Source of the DNA: Lentinus brumalis
Lineage: Eukaryota > Basidiomycota > Agaricomycetes > Polyporales > Polyporaceae
NCBI GenBank assembly: GCA_001792895.1
Contig: MARA01000009.1
Coordinates: 1,364,001 to 1,428,000, forward strand
Direction: 5' to 3'
Length of the DNA stretch: 64,000 nt
A model generated the notes under the pieces. That model worked only from the letters and a program-made list of their open reading frames with translations, did no database searches and was not told the origin of the DNA. Made by a program: the position numbers and the translations under genes. This document shows, piece by piece, positions 45,194 to 56,499 of this stretch. The stretch's first letter is position 1; every line of letters begins with the position of its first letter.

Positions 45194-45771
45194 GAGCCGC
45201 AGCTCGTCAGACGTCGTAGGGCGACATCTGACGAGGAGCGGCTGCAGCTTGCGGAACGCTGCTGCATTTAGTGACAGCGTCGCGCTCTCATGAGCAGAAG
45301 CGACGACGTACCTCTGCGTGCAGACCCGTGAGGCTGCGCCGTCGAGCTGCTACATATGCTGACATACCTTCCTCTGCAGATCTCGCGAGTGGCGTGGTAA
45401 GTCGAGGCGTGGCAGGGAGCCCGGAAGCGTCTCTAGGTACGTTGTGAGTCAGCTCACAGGGCGCGTCCGCGACAGTGTCTAGTGCGGGTGTCCACCCACA
45501 GAACAGGAAACACAGAAACACGCACAAACTGACCTCGGTGCGTTGCGTCGCTCGTCTGGCGGTCTCCTGCGCAGGTCTGATGGTTTTGGTGCTTGGGCCG
45601 TCTGCTATCGCTGCCAGCATGCGTACCCAGTCCAGGCAACCGCAAGAGAATCGGAGTCGGGCGATCACACAGCGAGAAGGTGCGATTCAAATAGGTCAAG
45701 ATATTGCCCGGCGGACATGGATACATTATGCGATGGGTGAAGATGGTACCTCAAGATGGGAGGAGGCAAGA

Positions 45772-46141
45772 TCAAAGGCGGTCACTTACAAACTTGTAGT
45801 CAATTTTGACGCGTTCAAACGTGCGCCTGAGACTGAAAGAATCAGCTGGATCGAGGTTATATAGCAGTGGGGATGCTTACTTGGCCTGGGCCCGACGATC
45901 AAGAAGCCCTGAGCGAGGCTGCTTGACGGTCACAGCACGTCCGGTAGTGCCCTCAGGCGGAGAGAAGCGACGCCGAGTGCCGCGGGAGGAGCGCATGGTG
46001 AAGCCAGCGCGCAGCATGCCCTGCAAAACGGAGTGAGCACGAGAGATATCTACAATACGCGTGAGTGCTGACATGAACCAAGTCGCTCCATGCAAGCTGG
46101 GCAGGACGCTGACCAGCCTGGCCATACAGCGAACGGAACAT
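45772..46141 (-). pseudogene. Fragment of a gene with a small alpha/beta (HicA-like?) C-terminal domain
   Basis: Minus-strand pieces read MFRSLYGQAGQRPAQLAWSDL, an intron of about 55 bp ending CAG, then GMLRAGFTMRSSRGTRRRFSP followed by AVTVKQPRSG, and after another short intron RRTFERVKIDYKFVSDRL and a stop. In basidiomycetes I associate the pattern W.DL..ML.GF....GT.RRF.P with the C-terminal module of larger uncharacterised proteins, similar in layout to HicA-type folds. The expected HRPHPD-like motif is degraded. Upstream coding sequence runs into the minisatellite at 46.4-47.2 kb, so the gene is probably dead. Low certainty. Confidence 0.35.
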
Positions 46142-46399
46142 CTGTAGGCACGCACGTCGTCAGTGTGGTGGACGAGGACACATCGGACAACACACCTGCA
46201 GTGCTCGAGTGGCCATGATGAAGTGTGGTTATGTCGCAGGGCAACTGAGTGCGCACACTCGTCAGTCCAAACAAGATAGCGGCAGTGCGAGGGAAGCGGG
46301 AAGCTCGGCGCAGGGCCAGAGGTGGAAACGAGGGATCAAGGTGGAACGGAGGTGCGTGGCATACAGGTTGGGCGAATACTCACCTGGTAGGACCACGAG

Positions 46400-47240
46400 T
46401 TGCAGCAACGAGTCGCTGGCAAGGGCGAAAAGAGAGAGACGGAGGGCGGTGACGTGCCGCGTGGTGCCGCCAGTTGAAGTGGTGAGTGGCAAGCGAGGGC
46501 GAGAAGAGGAGACAGAGGGCGGTGACGAGTCGCGGTGTGCCGCGAGTCGAAGCGGGGAGTCGCAGGCGAGGGCGAGAAGAGGGCGGTGGGCGGTGACGAG
46601 TCGCAGGCGAGTGGGAGAAGATGGAGACGGAGGGCGGTGGGCCGAGTCGCGGTGTGCCGCCAGTCGAAGCGGGGAGTCGCAGGCGAGGGCGAGAAGAGGG
46701 TGACGGAGGGCGGTGGGCGGTGACGAGTCGCGGGCGAGAAGAGGGAGACGGACGGGGGTGGGCGGTGACGAGTCGCGGGCGAGAAGAGGGAGACGGACGG
46801 GGGTGGGGCGAGTCGCGGTGACGAGTCGCAGGCGAGGGCGAGAAGAGGGAGACGGAGGGCGGTGGGCCGGTGACGAGTCGCAGGCGAGGGCGAGAAGAGG
46901 GAGACGGAGGGCGGTGGGCGGTGACGAGTCGCGGGCGAGAAGAGGGAGACGGAGGGCGGTGGGCCGGTGACGAGTCGCAGGCGAGGGCGAGAAGAGGGAG
47001 ACGGAGGGCGGTGGGCGGTGACGAGTCGCGGGCGAGAAGAGGGAGACGGACGGGGGTGGGGCGAGTCGCGGTGACGAGTCGCAGGCGAGGGCGAGGAGTG
47101 GGAGACGGAGGGCTGTGGGCGGTGACGAATCGCGGTGTCGAGTCGCAGGCGAGGGGGGAGAAGAGGGAGACGGAGGGCGGTGACGAGGCTCGGTGTGCCG
47201 CGAGTGAAAGCGGTGAGTCGCAGGGCAGGGCGAGAAGAGA
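46400..47240. repeat. GC-rich minisatellite, about 0.85 kb
   Basis: Irregular units of about 45-60 bp built from gggcgagaagagggagacggagggcggtgg and cggtgacgagtcgcaggcgag. All three minus-strand frames stay open for about 340 codons (Ser/Pro/Arg-rich) and several plus frames for 85-165 codons (Gly/Arg/Glu-rich), so none is evidence of a gene. Confidence 0.93.
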
Positions 47241-48000
47241 GAGGACGGTGGTGGGGTGAGAGGGGACGCCGTTGAGCCGCGGTTGAGTGGCACCGCTGGT
47301 GTTCACGCCGAGGTGTCGTGCACGATGACGAGGACGAAGCCAGCAAGTGGCGGTCGAGTGCGAGCACGACGCGTGGGGGTCGGTGTCAAGGGCACGGTGC
47401 TGCGGTGTGAGCGGGACGCAGGCGAGCAGCGGTTCGAGTGGGTGCGTGGCAGGGTCGGTGTTGACAGCACGGTGTCGGGCGCGAGAACGAGCTCGGAGCG
47501 AGGGGACTGCGGGAGAGCAGCAGTTGGAGGGTGCGTGGCGTACCCCGCGTCGCTGTCGCTGTGAAGTGCGTGAACGGGATGTGGGGTGTGGTGAGCGGAG
47601 GACCGTGAGGTTGAGTTCGTCGCTGGGAAGACGAGTGAGCGCCGAGATCGGCTGCGTGCCTCACAGGGCGCCGCAATATTCGGGACAATGGTTGTGTGCG
47701 CGCAAAGGCAGCACGGAGTTTGGGAGGTCGATTGGGGATGTCTGCTGGACGTAAGTAATGAGGACGTGTGTACGTATGAGCACAGGTGCAAAGCTGACGG
47801 AGGTGTTACTGACGGTGGGACAGAACGGGGCGTGCGGTGCGGAGCGAGCGAGAACGTAGAACACCATCTTCTCATTAGCGTGAGCGGCCTGCGGTTCATG
47901 TAGCCGGTGAGAGCGATTTAACCACCTCATCCTCCACCGGCGGGGGGAGGAGGGGCCACTTTGGAAGTGTCCATGACGCTATTTTTGAGGGACGTACTCA
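47241..48000. other. GC-rich spacer with loose repeats; no supported gene
   Basis: Contains imperfect copies of (g)tgcgagc..gggtcggtgt..gcacggtg(c/t)(t/c)g(c/g)g (47340-47400, 47440-47490). Minus-strand frames are compositional. Nothing recognisable. Confidence 0.4.
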
Positions 48001-48002
48001 AG

Positions 48003-48300
48003 GAGCGGTGGCTCAGTTGGATTGCACGCCATGTTGTGGTCTCGGAGGTCGTGCGTTCGATTCCTGGGTCTGTTTTTTGGTCGCCGGTCAAATGGCGTCA
48101 AATATTGGCCAAATAAACGCCGAATATTCGAACCAAATATACGGATGTTGAACTGAATATCGTACAAGTGAACCAAGACGGTGGCGGTGCACAAATAATT
48201 GGACGGTATATACGCGCGAATATCTGCGACTGGCCCTTGTACTAAGGCGCCAAATGATCGAGGAGCCGCCTTAACTAGCGGGGCCAAATAATTCGGCCTA
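48003..48300 (+). mobile_element. tRNA-derived SINE-like element
   Basis: Head with A box TGGCTCAGTTGG (48009-48020) and B box GTTCGATTCC (48055-48064), followed by a T6 run (48073-48078). A body of about 220 bp follows, with repeated CGAATAT and CAAATA(A/T) words. The last 100 bp match the minus-strand repeat at 25062-25160. No clear target duplication found. Pol III boxes plus a dispersed body fit a SINE. Confidence 0.6.
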
Positions 48301-48414
48301 ACTGAAGTCACTGTACAGCTCGGACCATCGCAGAGTGTCGGCGAACTCGATATAAATCGACTGGAAGTACACGCGAGGGGAGTTCTGAGCAGACCCCGAT
48401 ATCTGACCAAGAGG

Positions 48415-49982
48415 GACAGAGATGCTGGCTGTGCGGACAAGTGGGAGGAACGAATGACGCAGCCCCGGGGAGTATCGACAGCGAAAGCGAGAGGAAGCAC
48501 GGCTAGGACCACCACGACGAGCTATGTTCAGGTTGTGACCTCCGATCGGCGCGCCCCGTCTTTGCCCCGTCTTTGTCGGCGAGACCAACGAGCCCACAGT
48601 TGCATCCGCTACCCATACGGCTCGAGAACCCTGTCCAGCCGAGCAAGTATGCCGTCTGCTGGGTATGGCAGTGCGGCCGCCTGTCTTGGGTGGAGCACAT
48701 GTAGTGCGAAGGTCGGTGCAGCAGTTCTGGACAGAGGCGGGAGGAGTGCGGGAGAGGCGGAAGTTTGACTACGGGCGATGGAGACTGGAGAGATTGACAT
48801 GCTGGTTCGGGAAGAGTCGCGTCGGCGACGTTCAGCTGAGACGCAGGTGCGCGGGCTCCACGGTGACGGGTGAGAACGCCTGTTCCGAGTTCGGAGGAGG
48901 TGATGGTGGATCCGGAGGCGCAGAAATCGCAGGCTCACGTTCGGCCGACACTACACCAGAAGGATCGTCGTATCTGACAGCGAATGGAGGAACAGCACAG
49001 ATTGTGTTCCGAAAGCCAAGGACCAACATGACCTCCCTACGCCAAAACTCGCATAAGCTCTGCGAGGCATCCTCCACGAGGTCCGGTTCCTTGCGACCGG
49101 CACCTGGGACGTACGCCTGCGGCCACGCAGATGGAAACTCCTCCGCATGCCGTGCGCGTTGCGATCTCCAGATGGACTGCACGATGCGGTCTGGTAGGTG
49201 GCTCCTGAGCGCTGAGCAGTCGTCGACAAAGTGAGACTGAACGAGCGGTTGCGGGAATGGGAGGGACGTCCGCGGCAGCCACAGCGCGGATAGACAATGG
49301 AGGTGAGCAAAGGCCGGGAGCGGAGAGCGGGGCGACGGGCTCGTGCGAGGCTTGTCCAGGTTTAGCGGTCTTCCCATCCTCCGCCTCCTCCGGGCCACAA
49401 CTTGCTTGGACGTCCGCCGATTGCGCGCGAAGAGTGTGGAGTGTCGGGAGAGCGACTTACATCATCTACTCCCTGATTTGCGCGCCGTATCTCCTGGGTC
49501 GTACGCCCATCCCGCCGCATCCCTGCGCAACGACTCCCCTCTGCTCCGGACTTCCAGTACCTCCGCGTAGTGTGGTTCAAACGATGGCTGCGCGTGACGG
49601 GTACAGACCCTGGAGTTTGACGACGGCCAAGTGAGCAGTGTTCCATGTCGCGGTCCTGGTGTATTACTGCGTGGGTGGAGGTCAGCGACTGTCACTATCC
49701 AGCCAGGGTCCGAAAAGTCAGTGCATATGCGGACGCGAGTAGAAACGGAGACTCACATCGCAGCCTTGATGTTTCGCTGCGGATAATGATCGTGACGATG
49801 GAGTGGAGGGATCCCGGTCATCCCTCGAGGAGACGTGTGGGCGAGTACAAGCAAACTTGAGGATGCCGGCTGGTTATCTGTAGGAATCGAGCACTACAGC
49901 AAGTCAGCACGCGACCGGGTGAGTGACGGACGCATGTACGCACAGTGGGTGCTGAGATCGAGCGCGACGGGGAAAGCAGCTC
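48415..49982. repeat. Block X, copy B, left part
   Basis: Collinear with 20752-22200 and cut at 49982 by the MULE; the rest of the block resumes at 55619. Divergence from copy A is spread over the whole length, with many small insertions and deletions, so the duplication is old. Confidence 0.65.
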
Positions 49983-49991
49983 CAGAGGGCT

Positions 49992-50132
49992 ACTTGACGT
50001 TAATCTCCCACCCGGTTTTCCTGGCCTTTCAAACTCCGCTCAGGCCCATCATCCGGGGCTCACAGCCACTTCGTCCCGGGCCTCCGGAGCCCAGACCAGG
50101 ATCGGGCGCCTATCAACTCCGAACTTTGTTCC
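49992..50132 (+). repeat. Left TIR of the MULE, 141 bp
   Basis: Starts ACTTGACGTTAATCTCCCAC and ends gaactttgttcc; 137 of 141 positions pair with the right TIR by my count. Confidence 0.95.
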
Positions 50133-50734
50133 GGTTACTTATGCGAGCTTATAAGGGATTACTTACTGGAGAGACCGTAGTCGTGAAAGACCGAATTGTT
50201 AAGGAACCACCGAGAGACTTAAAGTGCCCTTAATGCCTTCGACGTACTCTATGCATGCTGGGCTATATGCCAAAATAGCTTTTGAGCAGTTGATCTCAAT
50301 AGAATGTGGAGAGTCAGTTGTTATTGATACTTAGTGACTGCTTATAGTTCGATTTAGCGCCGGATAGCGGAGGTCTCAAGCAGTATTGATCAAGGCTTTC
50401 TGGGGTCGAAAACGGTTTGTTACCCATCTTGAATGCTCAATAAAGCGAATGTAAGCAGTGATAGGGCACTGGTTGTAGCTAGACTTTGGGAATAATTCAA
50501 CTAAGTCCGCGAGTTGGCGCTTAGCCTTGCCTTATAGGCGTACTTACCGGCTGCTTATCGCTGCTTGTTTGCTTACTTACGCAATACTTATCATGCTTAT
50601 GCAGGAGGTCTACTACGTGTTTGCAACAACTATTGTAGACTTCACATAGAGTAATTATGGAGAACTGTGAGGGGGCGTTATGAGTACATCAATAGATGAG
50701 ATACAGCCCATAGCACTAGAGCTGAAAGTGGAAC
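50133..50734. other. AT-rich subterminal region of the MULE; no gene
   Basis: Markedly AT-richer than the rest of the window, with repeated gcttac/tactta and gcttat words. No open frame of note. Confidence 0.6.
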
Positions 50735-52787
50735 TTACGGAAATTTGTAGCCAATTATGTCTCGAAGTGCAGGCTGACCACGAACGTTCGCATTTGTGGT
50801 GGACATAGTGCGACGTTTGAGTTCCTGTTCTATGTTCGTCACCCAGTCAACTGCCGGCTTGACGGCTCTCTTCGCGTTGGCCAAGAACCTTGGCTCTGCT
50901 CGCTCTGCTTGTTCCTCGAGTATGTGTGCTCCTAAGCGAAGCTTCCGGGCCATCTCTAACAAACTGACAAGCTCCGTGTCATCGAGCTATCGTGGTCAAA
51001 CATCAGCACTACCTCTGTTGATGTTTGATCAGATAGACTTACCTCAAATCCGGCATCTCCGCCTGCCCGAGACCTCATAAGTCCGTCCGCTCCTGTTGGG
51101 GGCGGCTTATTAGGCGAAGAGTCAATCTGTGTATAGTAATCGCATCAGACGTTCGGGCAGAACAGCAGATTGACTGCTTACTGGAGAAGACGGCACAACT
51201 CCGGGCAGTTCGGGCATCTCGGCTTCCTCGGACCCCTCGGACTGCAGCGTTCTCACTTGACTTGCAGAAGAAGACTTGCCCGTCCCCGGCATGCGAGTGA
51301 GCCACGCATGCGGCATACGGGACTCTGGAGGGGCAGCAGTGGCATTGTTGATGGGGACGGTGTAGAAGGGCGGGATGCGGTAACGGGCCACCGTCACCCA
51401 CCACTTGGGAGACTGGGACCCGGCGGCTTGCACGAGATGCTTGCAGAGTACGTACGAGTGATACTTTTGAGCACCACAGTCGCATGTGAAGGATTCCAGC
51501 GCTGTCTTGTACGAGCCTTTGATAGGGACGGATAGAAGTCGTTTCCACGCGCGTTTGAGTGCCTTCTGCATATGAGTGAGAGATCGAGGTCGTCCGGGCC
51601 GTGCGTCCTTGATGATGCTCTGTAAAGTGACGCGATATGGCGGGAGAGTTCTTGTTACAATAGCGTAGACAACGAGATCGACGGGGGGGCGATTGTATAG
51701 ATGAAGGACTAGACGTTTGAGGTTGCGCCAGAGAGCCTCGACCATCATAGTCGTGCGTTTGCATGGAATTGCGGTGGGGTATGCTGACCTTGCCCACAGC
51801 TTCCAACGCTCGCGCCGGTACCATGAGTTCCAGAGGTACGCCCACACTTCGCAGAGGTTGTTAGCTTTGCAGTGTCGATATGTCTCTTCGACAGCGTCTC
51901 GCCAGATCTCTTCGGCGTTCCTGGGTACTCCGTGTCGTTCTGGGAGCAGCGAGTGTTGGGATGCATGCTTTGCGAATAGGCGTAGTATGGTCAGCCGGTG
52001 AGGTAGCGGGCAGAAGGAGTACGTAGCCTTGTCTGCTGGCTGTTTGCCACGCTCTGCCTCGTCCACGGGCTCGCTCTCATTGATGTTCCCGGTGTCGTTC
52101 ATGAAGTCGTCGACCTGCGCTCGAATGTCGTCCTTGTCCCGTGCGTCCCACTCAACCTCGTCATCTACATGCCCCCAGTCCTGAATGTCTTCATCGTCAT
52201 CTGCGTACTTCTGTCCGCTGCCTGTCCAGAAGGCCTCCTCGTCGCTTTTGTTTCCGTCCTCGCTGCCCTCGTTGCCTTGCATCTCGACCAATAGCTCGAT
52301 ACCCCGTGAAGGCTGCACTCCGTGTCCGTCCTGAGCTTCAACGTCGAAGCACTCCATCTCCGGAACACCCTCAGCCTGCTCACCGCTCGCGGAGGGCCTT
52401 GGATTGCGCGTGGCTGCAAGAGCTCGCGTGACGTCGTCCGGGCGAAGCACGATTCGCGGGATTGACTGAGTTAGAACTGTTGGGCGGCCGTTGATGAGCA
52501 GCCGCACTCGAGGCAGGGGTTTCTCTGGAGGTGCAGGGATCTGTGGGCAACTTGAAAGTTAATACGAGTAATCATTCATATGAGTTTGATACTGTACCGC
52601 TACAGTGGATCCGAGTCTGTCACGTTGACCAAGCGGCAGGAAGTTCACATCAATGAAAGAGAACTCCCTGTGGGCCTCCTCGGCGTTGTAATGCGCAGGA
52701 GTTTCCTTCGTCTTCGCCATGCGTTGCTTGACTGCGCGGATTCCATGCCAAAAGCATAACTGCTGTTTTGCGTCCGGCCAGACTGCG

Positions 52788-52847
52788 TTCATGGCATTGA
52801 TTTCTGACCAGTCTTTATTCATGGCATTGATTTCTGACCAGTCTTTA
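52788..52847. repeat. Perfect 30-bp tandem duplication in the MULE catalytic region
   Basis: Unit ttcatggcattgatttctga + ccagtcttta occurs twice without difference. On the minus strand it doubles the decapeptide KDWSEINAMN, just after the LTD motif that carries the second acidic catalytic residue. Confidence 0.97.
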
Positions 52848-53688
52848 TCCGTGAGCGTGAACTCCGGCTCGACACCTAGAGTCTTGAGGCAACGAAGGAA
52901 GCGTTCTAGGACTGCCTGCTTCGCTCCTGAAGCCGCTTCCGGGGACGTCGCAATGAGAAGAAATGCGAGAGGAATCCCGGAGCCGTTCGCATCCGCAACG
53001 GCGCTGAACAACTCGAAGTTCCCATTGTTCGTGTTCCCTGCTCATATTGTAAGTACCGGACGAAGAGAGATGTGCGTATGCCCGTGCTACTCACATGTAG
53101 AATCCATAGCTAGCTCTTGAGTCCTCGCACCCCACACTCGGACGAAATCGGTCACCTGGAACGCAAGGACCTTTGTCCCGGGTTCAGCCTGTATGTCCAA
53201 GAGTGCGACATGGTGGTCGCCGCTGTTCTTCTCCAGGTACATACGCGCTGACTCGAGAGGATCGGGCGCAAGCTTCCACTCGTCCCTACTGACTATGTGC
53301 CAGTAATAGTATACCGCCTTCGCTTGGAACGGTATGTGCACGTCGTCGACCGCTTTTCCGTCGGTTTCCTTGCGCACAATATGCGCCCAAATCTATCTCA
53401 GATGTCGAGATCATCGACCTGGGGATATCAAGACAGAGCAGCACTTGTGCTTACCTGCCCCGGAGTTTGAGTACTCGCCTGCTTCTTGATGGAGTCCTTC
53501 CATTTGTCAGGAAGGGTGATGTCCAAATATGCGACGTGATGGCAGTCATGCTTGATTCTGATAATCATGTCGTATGAGTCCTTCTTTACCATGACATATA
53601 ACCAGCCGGCGCATGAGAAGCGATCCATGCGGCGTGTAGTGCGAGCCTTGTCTCCTTTTGGAACCTTGACCTTGTGTTCACGGCTCTC

Positions 53689-54433
53689 TGTTAAGACCGT
53701 GCGCGCCGGGACGAAGTCCGGTGGAAGTCCGGACGGAGTTACGGAGTTACGAAGTCCGGAACGAGACGCGCTGAGGGTGAAGACTTCGGCGAAGCTATTG
53801 ATCAACGCCTTGAGGATCCACGAAGGTCTTCAATTTAAGACAGACAAGAGAACCGGGGTTTATACCGGAGCAAGCGACGAGTAAGAAGATAAGCAAGAGA
53901 TAATACCAAGTCAGAGAGAAGTCAAGCCAGAGGTAAGAAGTCAAGCACAAGTCGGAGGTCGGAGGTCGGAGGTCGGAGGTCAGAAGTCCGGTCGGAAGGA
54001 TCGGACGATGAGAGAGAGCGAACAGAATAGGTTGAGCTCAGAGTCGTAACGGGGAGTGTAACGAGATATCAGAACTGAAGTCTAAGCGTGGCTACAGGAA
54101 GGCTTATATAGTAAAGTCCGGAAGTCCGGAGAGGAGTAGCCAAGACATAGGTAAGGAGGTACGGAACCGGAGTCAGGCGGAAGCAAATGATCAGCCAATA
54201 CAAAGTATAGTAAGATCGAATGAAGGGCGGATACAATCGAAGGATCGAATGAACGGAGTCTGATCACGGAGGCGGATGCAAGCGGAAGCAGATGGTCCGG
54301 AGTCCGGGTCAAGTAAGAAGACGATAAGGGGTGAAGTGATCGAGATAGTAACACATGTAAGAACGGACCGGAGTTGCGGAGTCCGAGGTAGGTCCGGACC
54401 GGAGTTGGTGCCTTGTGGGCATGGAATGTAACA
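53689..54433. mobile_element. Solo LTR, 745 bp
   Basis: Begins TGTTAAGACC and ends GGAATGTAACA (TGTTA..TAACA ends), with a 5-bp target duplication CTCTC at 53684-53688 and 54434-54438. No reverse transcriptase or integrase is present, so it is what remains after recombination between two LTRs. It has a TATATAAG-like box on the minus strand (about 54110) and many agtccgg words, with a ggtcgga microsatellite at 53955-53990. Orientation is not certain. Confidence 0.9.
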
Positions 54434-55044
54434 CTCTCGGACTGAGCACAGCTGAACGCGAACTCTGTGTCCCCCGCGCGGTGACGTGCCTTCTTGCGCT
54501 CGAAGCTATATGTGATGTATTGAAAGGGCACCGTATGAGAGGTTAGCCGTACTCACGTCCAGTGCCACAGTAGATGCTTCTCCAGCAACTCCGCTATACC
54601 ACATGCGCGCGCTTTCTCTCCTGCTTCTAGAGGTCCGGCCTCGAGGGCAGACACATGAGCCTTGATGTCCATCGGGCCGTCCTTGGCAGCTGATAGCGTC
54701 GCGAGGAATGCTGGCATGCTGATGACGTCTAGCATGCTCTCATTGGCATGGTCTTGAACCGCCGTCTCACATGCTTCCTCCGGGAGTTTCCGCTTCTTAT
54801 GCTTCCGAGCATTCTCCTTCTTCATGCAGTCGGTACATTTTGCAGTGAGCTCGCCTTTCCTGCCGCCATCGGAGTCCTTTTTGCGAATCGAGAACGCGTC
54901 CAGGATCTTCTCGGCATGACACTCCGAGCAGACCTTGGACATGCGGAAGGTGGGCGTCCCGGGGCCGGCAGAAGCAAGACTTTACGTAGCGTGAAAGAGA
55001 TCAGACGAGAGCGGCGATAGGCGCTGGAAGACTTCGCGACATGA

Positions 55045-55327
55045 GTACTGTACCATTTCACTCAATTCGTTTTGTCACATGTCACAGGGTCCTCCAAATG
55101 GCGAATTTTTGCTGCATGTCACAGGTCACCAGCTTGGATGGCGAATTCGGCTCCGGGCGCTCATGGGCGCTTCCGGGCGGCGCGCTGACGCGCGCACCAT
55201 ATATGGTAATTTTGGGGCACATTTCGCCCCTTGTCACTTGTCACTGACCCCACTGGCGAACTTTGAAGTTCGCCAGGCCATGTCACAGGTCACAGGGCCT
55301 GGCGAATTGAGTGAAATGGTACAGTAC
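55045..55327. mobile_element. MITE, 283 bp, with 25-bp perfect terminal inverted repeats
   Basis: Ends GTACTGTACCATTTCACTC (then AATTCG) and its exact inverse complement. It can be read as a TA target duplication around CTGTACC..GGTACAG, as in Tc1/mariner-type elements, though the palindromic GTAC leaves the exact end open. Inner inverted repeats TGTCACATGTCAC / TGTCACAGGTCAC add a second stem. Non-coding. It lies about 100 bp upstream of the MULE gene start. Confidence 0.88.
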
Positions 55328-55468
55328 AATTTGCATCCGTCGTCGATTTGCTTCCGTCGTGTGCGTATGCCATCGAGGAGCACTCAAGACCACTGAGAGC
55401 TGATTGCATTGAAAGCGGACTAATAGCCGTAAGTAAGTACTGCTTATGTATACCGGAAAGGTACTCGC

Positions 55469-55609
55469 GGAACAAAGTTCGGAGTTGATAGGCGCCCGAT
55501 CGTGGTCTGGGCTTCGGAGGCCCGGGACGAAGTGGCTGTGAGCGCCGGATGATGGACCTGAGCGGAGTTTGAAAGGCCAGGAAAACCGGGTGGGAGATTA
55601 ACGTCAAGT
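55469..55609 (-). repeat. Right TIR of the MULE, 141 bp
   Basis: Starts ggaacaaagttc and ends GATTAACGTCAAGT, directly before the second CAGAGGGCT. Confidence 0.95.
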
Positions 55610-55618
55610 CAGAGGGCT

Positions 55619-56460
55619 CAGGAGAGTGTGCACGCTGCGTGCGACCGCAGAGTAAGATAGGGCGGGACAGCACCGTGCATGAGGGCAGCAGAGCGGGTGA
55701 GAAGAATAGCGTGGTCGGTGAGTGGGTGAGTGAGACCAACGGCGAGCCCGACGGCGGCGACGACGAGGCGCGCCAACGTGGCGGCGTCTGCGATAACTAG
55801 TTCTCCGTCTTTTCTCGCGACGACGACGGCGACGACGCAAGATGGCAGCGAACACGCAGGTAAGCACGCGAGGTATATCCTACGCCGGTGAGGCTGATGC
55901 AGTAAGTAGACCGTTGTGCTCACTGCAGACACAGGCGACTCCCGCAGGCCGGACCTCGACTCGACTCTCTCATCCGACGCGCTCTCCGACTATGTCTCAT
56001 GTGTCGCGCTCTTCGTTTCCCAGCATGCGGGGGCTGTGAATTGGACAGTGTCGCCCCGACGTCGCACTTGGCAGAAATGGGTCGCGTCTCACCCCATTAT
56101 AAGTGCGTTTTCGTTTTCTTACATCTCATGCTTGCTGCGTTACTCACCTTGGCACAGAACCCTCTACGACGCAACTATCACGCTACTTGGCATCACACGT
56201 TCACGGGACAGAGGAGAGTCCCGCTGCTACCTTCGTCCATTTTCGCCTGGCTTCAGGACAGCGCGGGCTCTATCAGCAGCTACTTGAGACAGCTCCGCCG
56301 CCCTTGCTCGCTGGCGCAACCATCTAGTCTCGCTCCATCGGGGTGATCCCATCCTCTCGGTGCGACTATGCCCCCTTTACCTCCATCTTGACTGCGATCC
56401 TGTTTCGGTCTCTGGTCCTCAGCTCGCAAGCCCGATGGCGAGCCACAGGTAGTTCTCGCC
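55619..56460. repeat. Block X, copy B, right part
   Basis: Continues block X after the MULE. It matches 22225-23190, including the cctctacgacgcaa and gacagctccgccgcccttgc landmarks. Confidence 0.65.
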
Positions 56461-56499
56461 CTCCGACGATACAGACCACTGCGATACAGACCACTGCGG

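Larger units (their letters stand above)
50735..54942 (-). pseudogene. MULE transposase with SWIM zinc finger, interrupted by a solo LTR
   Basis: Starts at ATG 54942 with a Cys-rich domain (SKVCSECHAEKILDAF..CTDCMKKENARKHKKRK). A 57-bp intron follows at about 54554-54498, then FERKKARHRAGDTEFAFSCA, where the solo LTR (53689-54433) breaks the frame. The reading resumes with REHKVKVPKGDKARTTRRMD, then DLTLPDKWK-like DITLPDKWKDSI. Next exons give the DDE core: ELAMDSTCE, NGNFELFSAVADANGSGIPL, FTLTDKDWSEINA, WPDAKQQLCFWHGIRAVKQR. A long acidic linker follows, then the SWIM finger FTCDCGAQKYHSYVLCKHLV. The last exon (50735-50990) holds LLEMARKLRLGAHILEEQ and stops at TAA. Besides the LTR, a 30-bp in-frame duplication lies beside the second catalytic Asp. 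Probably non-autonomous now. Confidence 0.88.
49992..55609 (-). mobile_element. MULE (Mutator-like) DNA transposon, 5,618 bp
   Basis: A perfect 9-bp target duplication CAGAGGGCT flanks it (49983-49991 and 55610-55618). TIRs of 141 bp (49992-50132 and 55469-55609) begin ACTTGACGTTAATCTCCCAC and differ at about four positions. The uninterrupted block X copy near 22190-22240 supports an empty site. It carries one transposase gene on the minus strand, a solo LTR inside that gene, and a MITE near the right end. Without the LTR and its duplication it would be about 4,868 bp. Confidence 0.95.

Noticed and set aside
46262..47367. Three minus-strand frames of about 343 codons
   Set aside because: All overlap the same minisatellite in different phases; no unique sequence supports any.
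53689..54433. Reading the 745-bp insertion as a large intron
   Set aside because: It has LTR ends and a 5-bp target duplication, and removal at its GT/AG shifts the frame.
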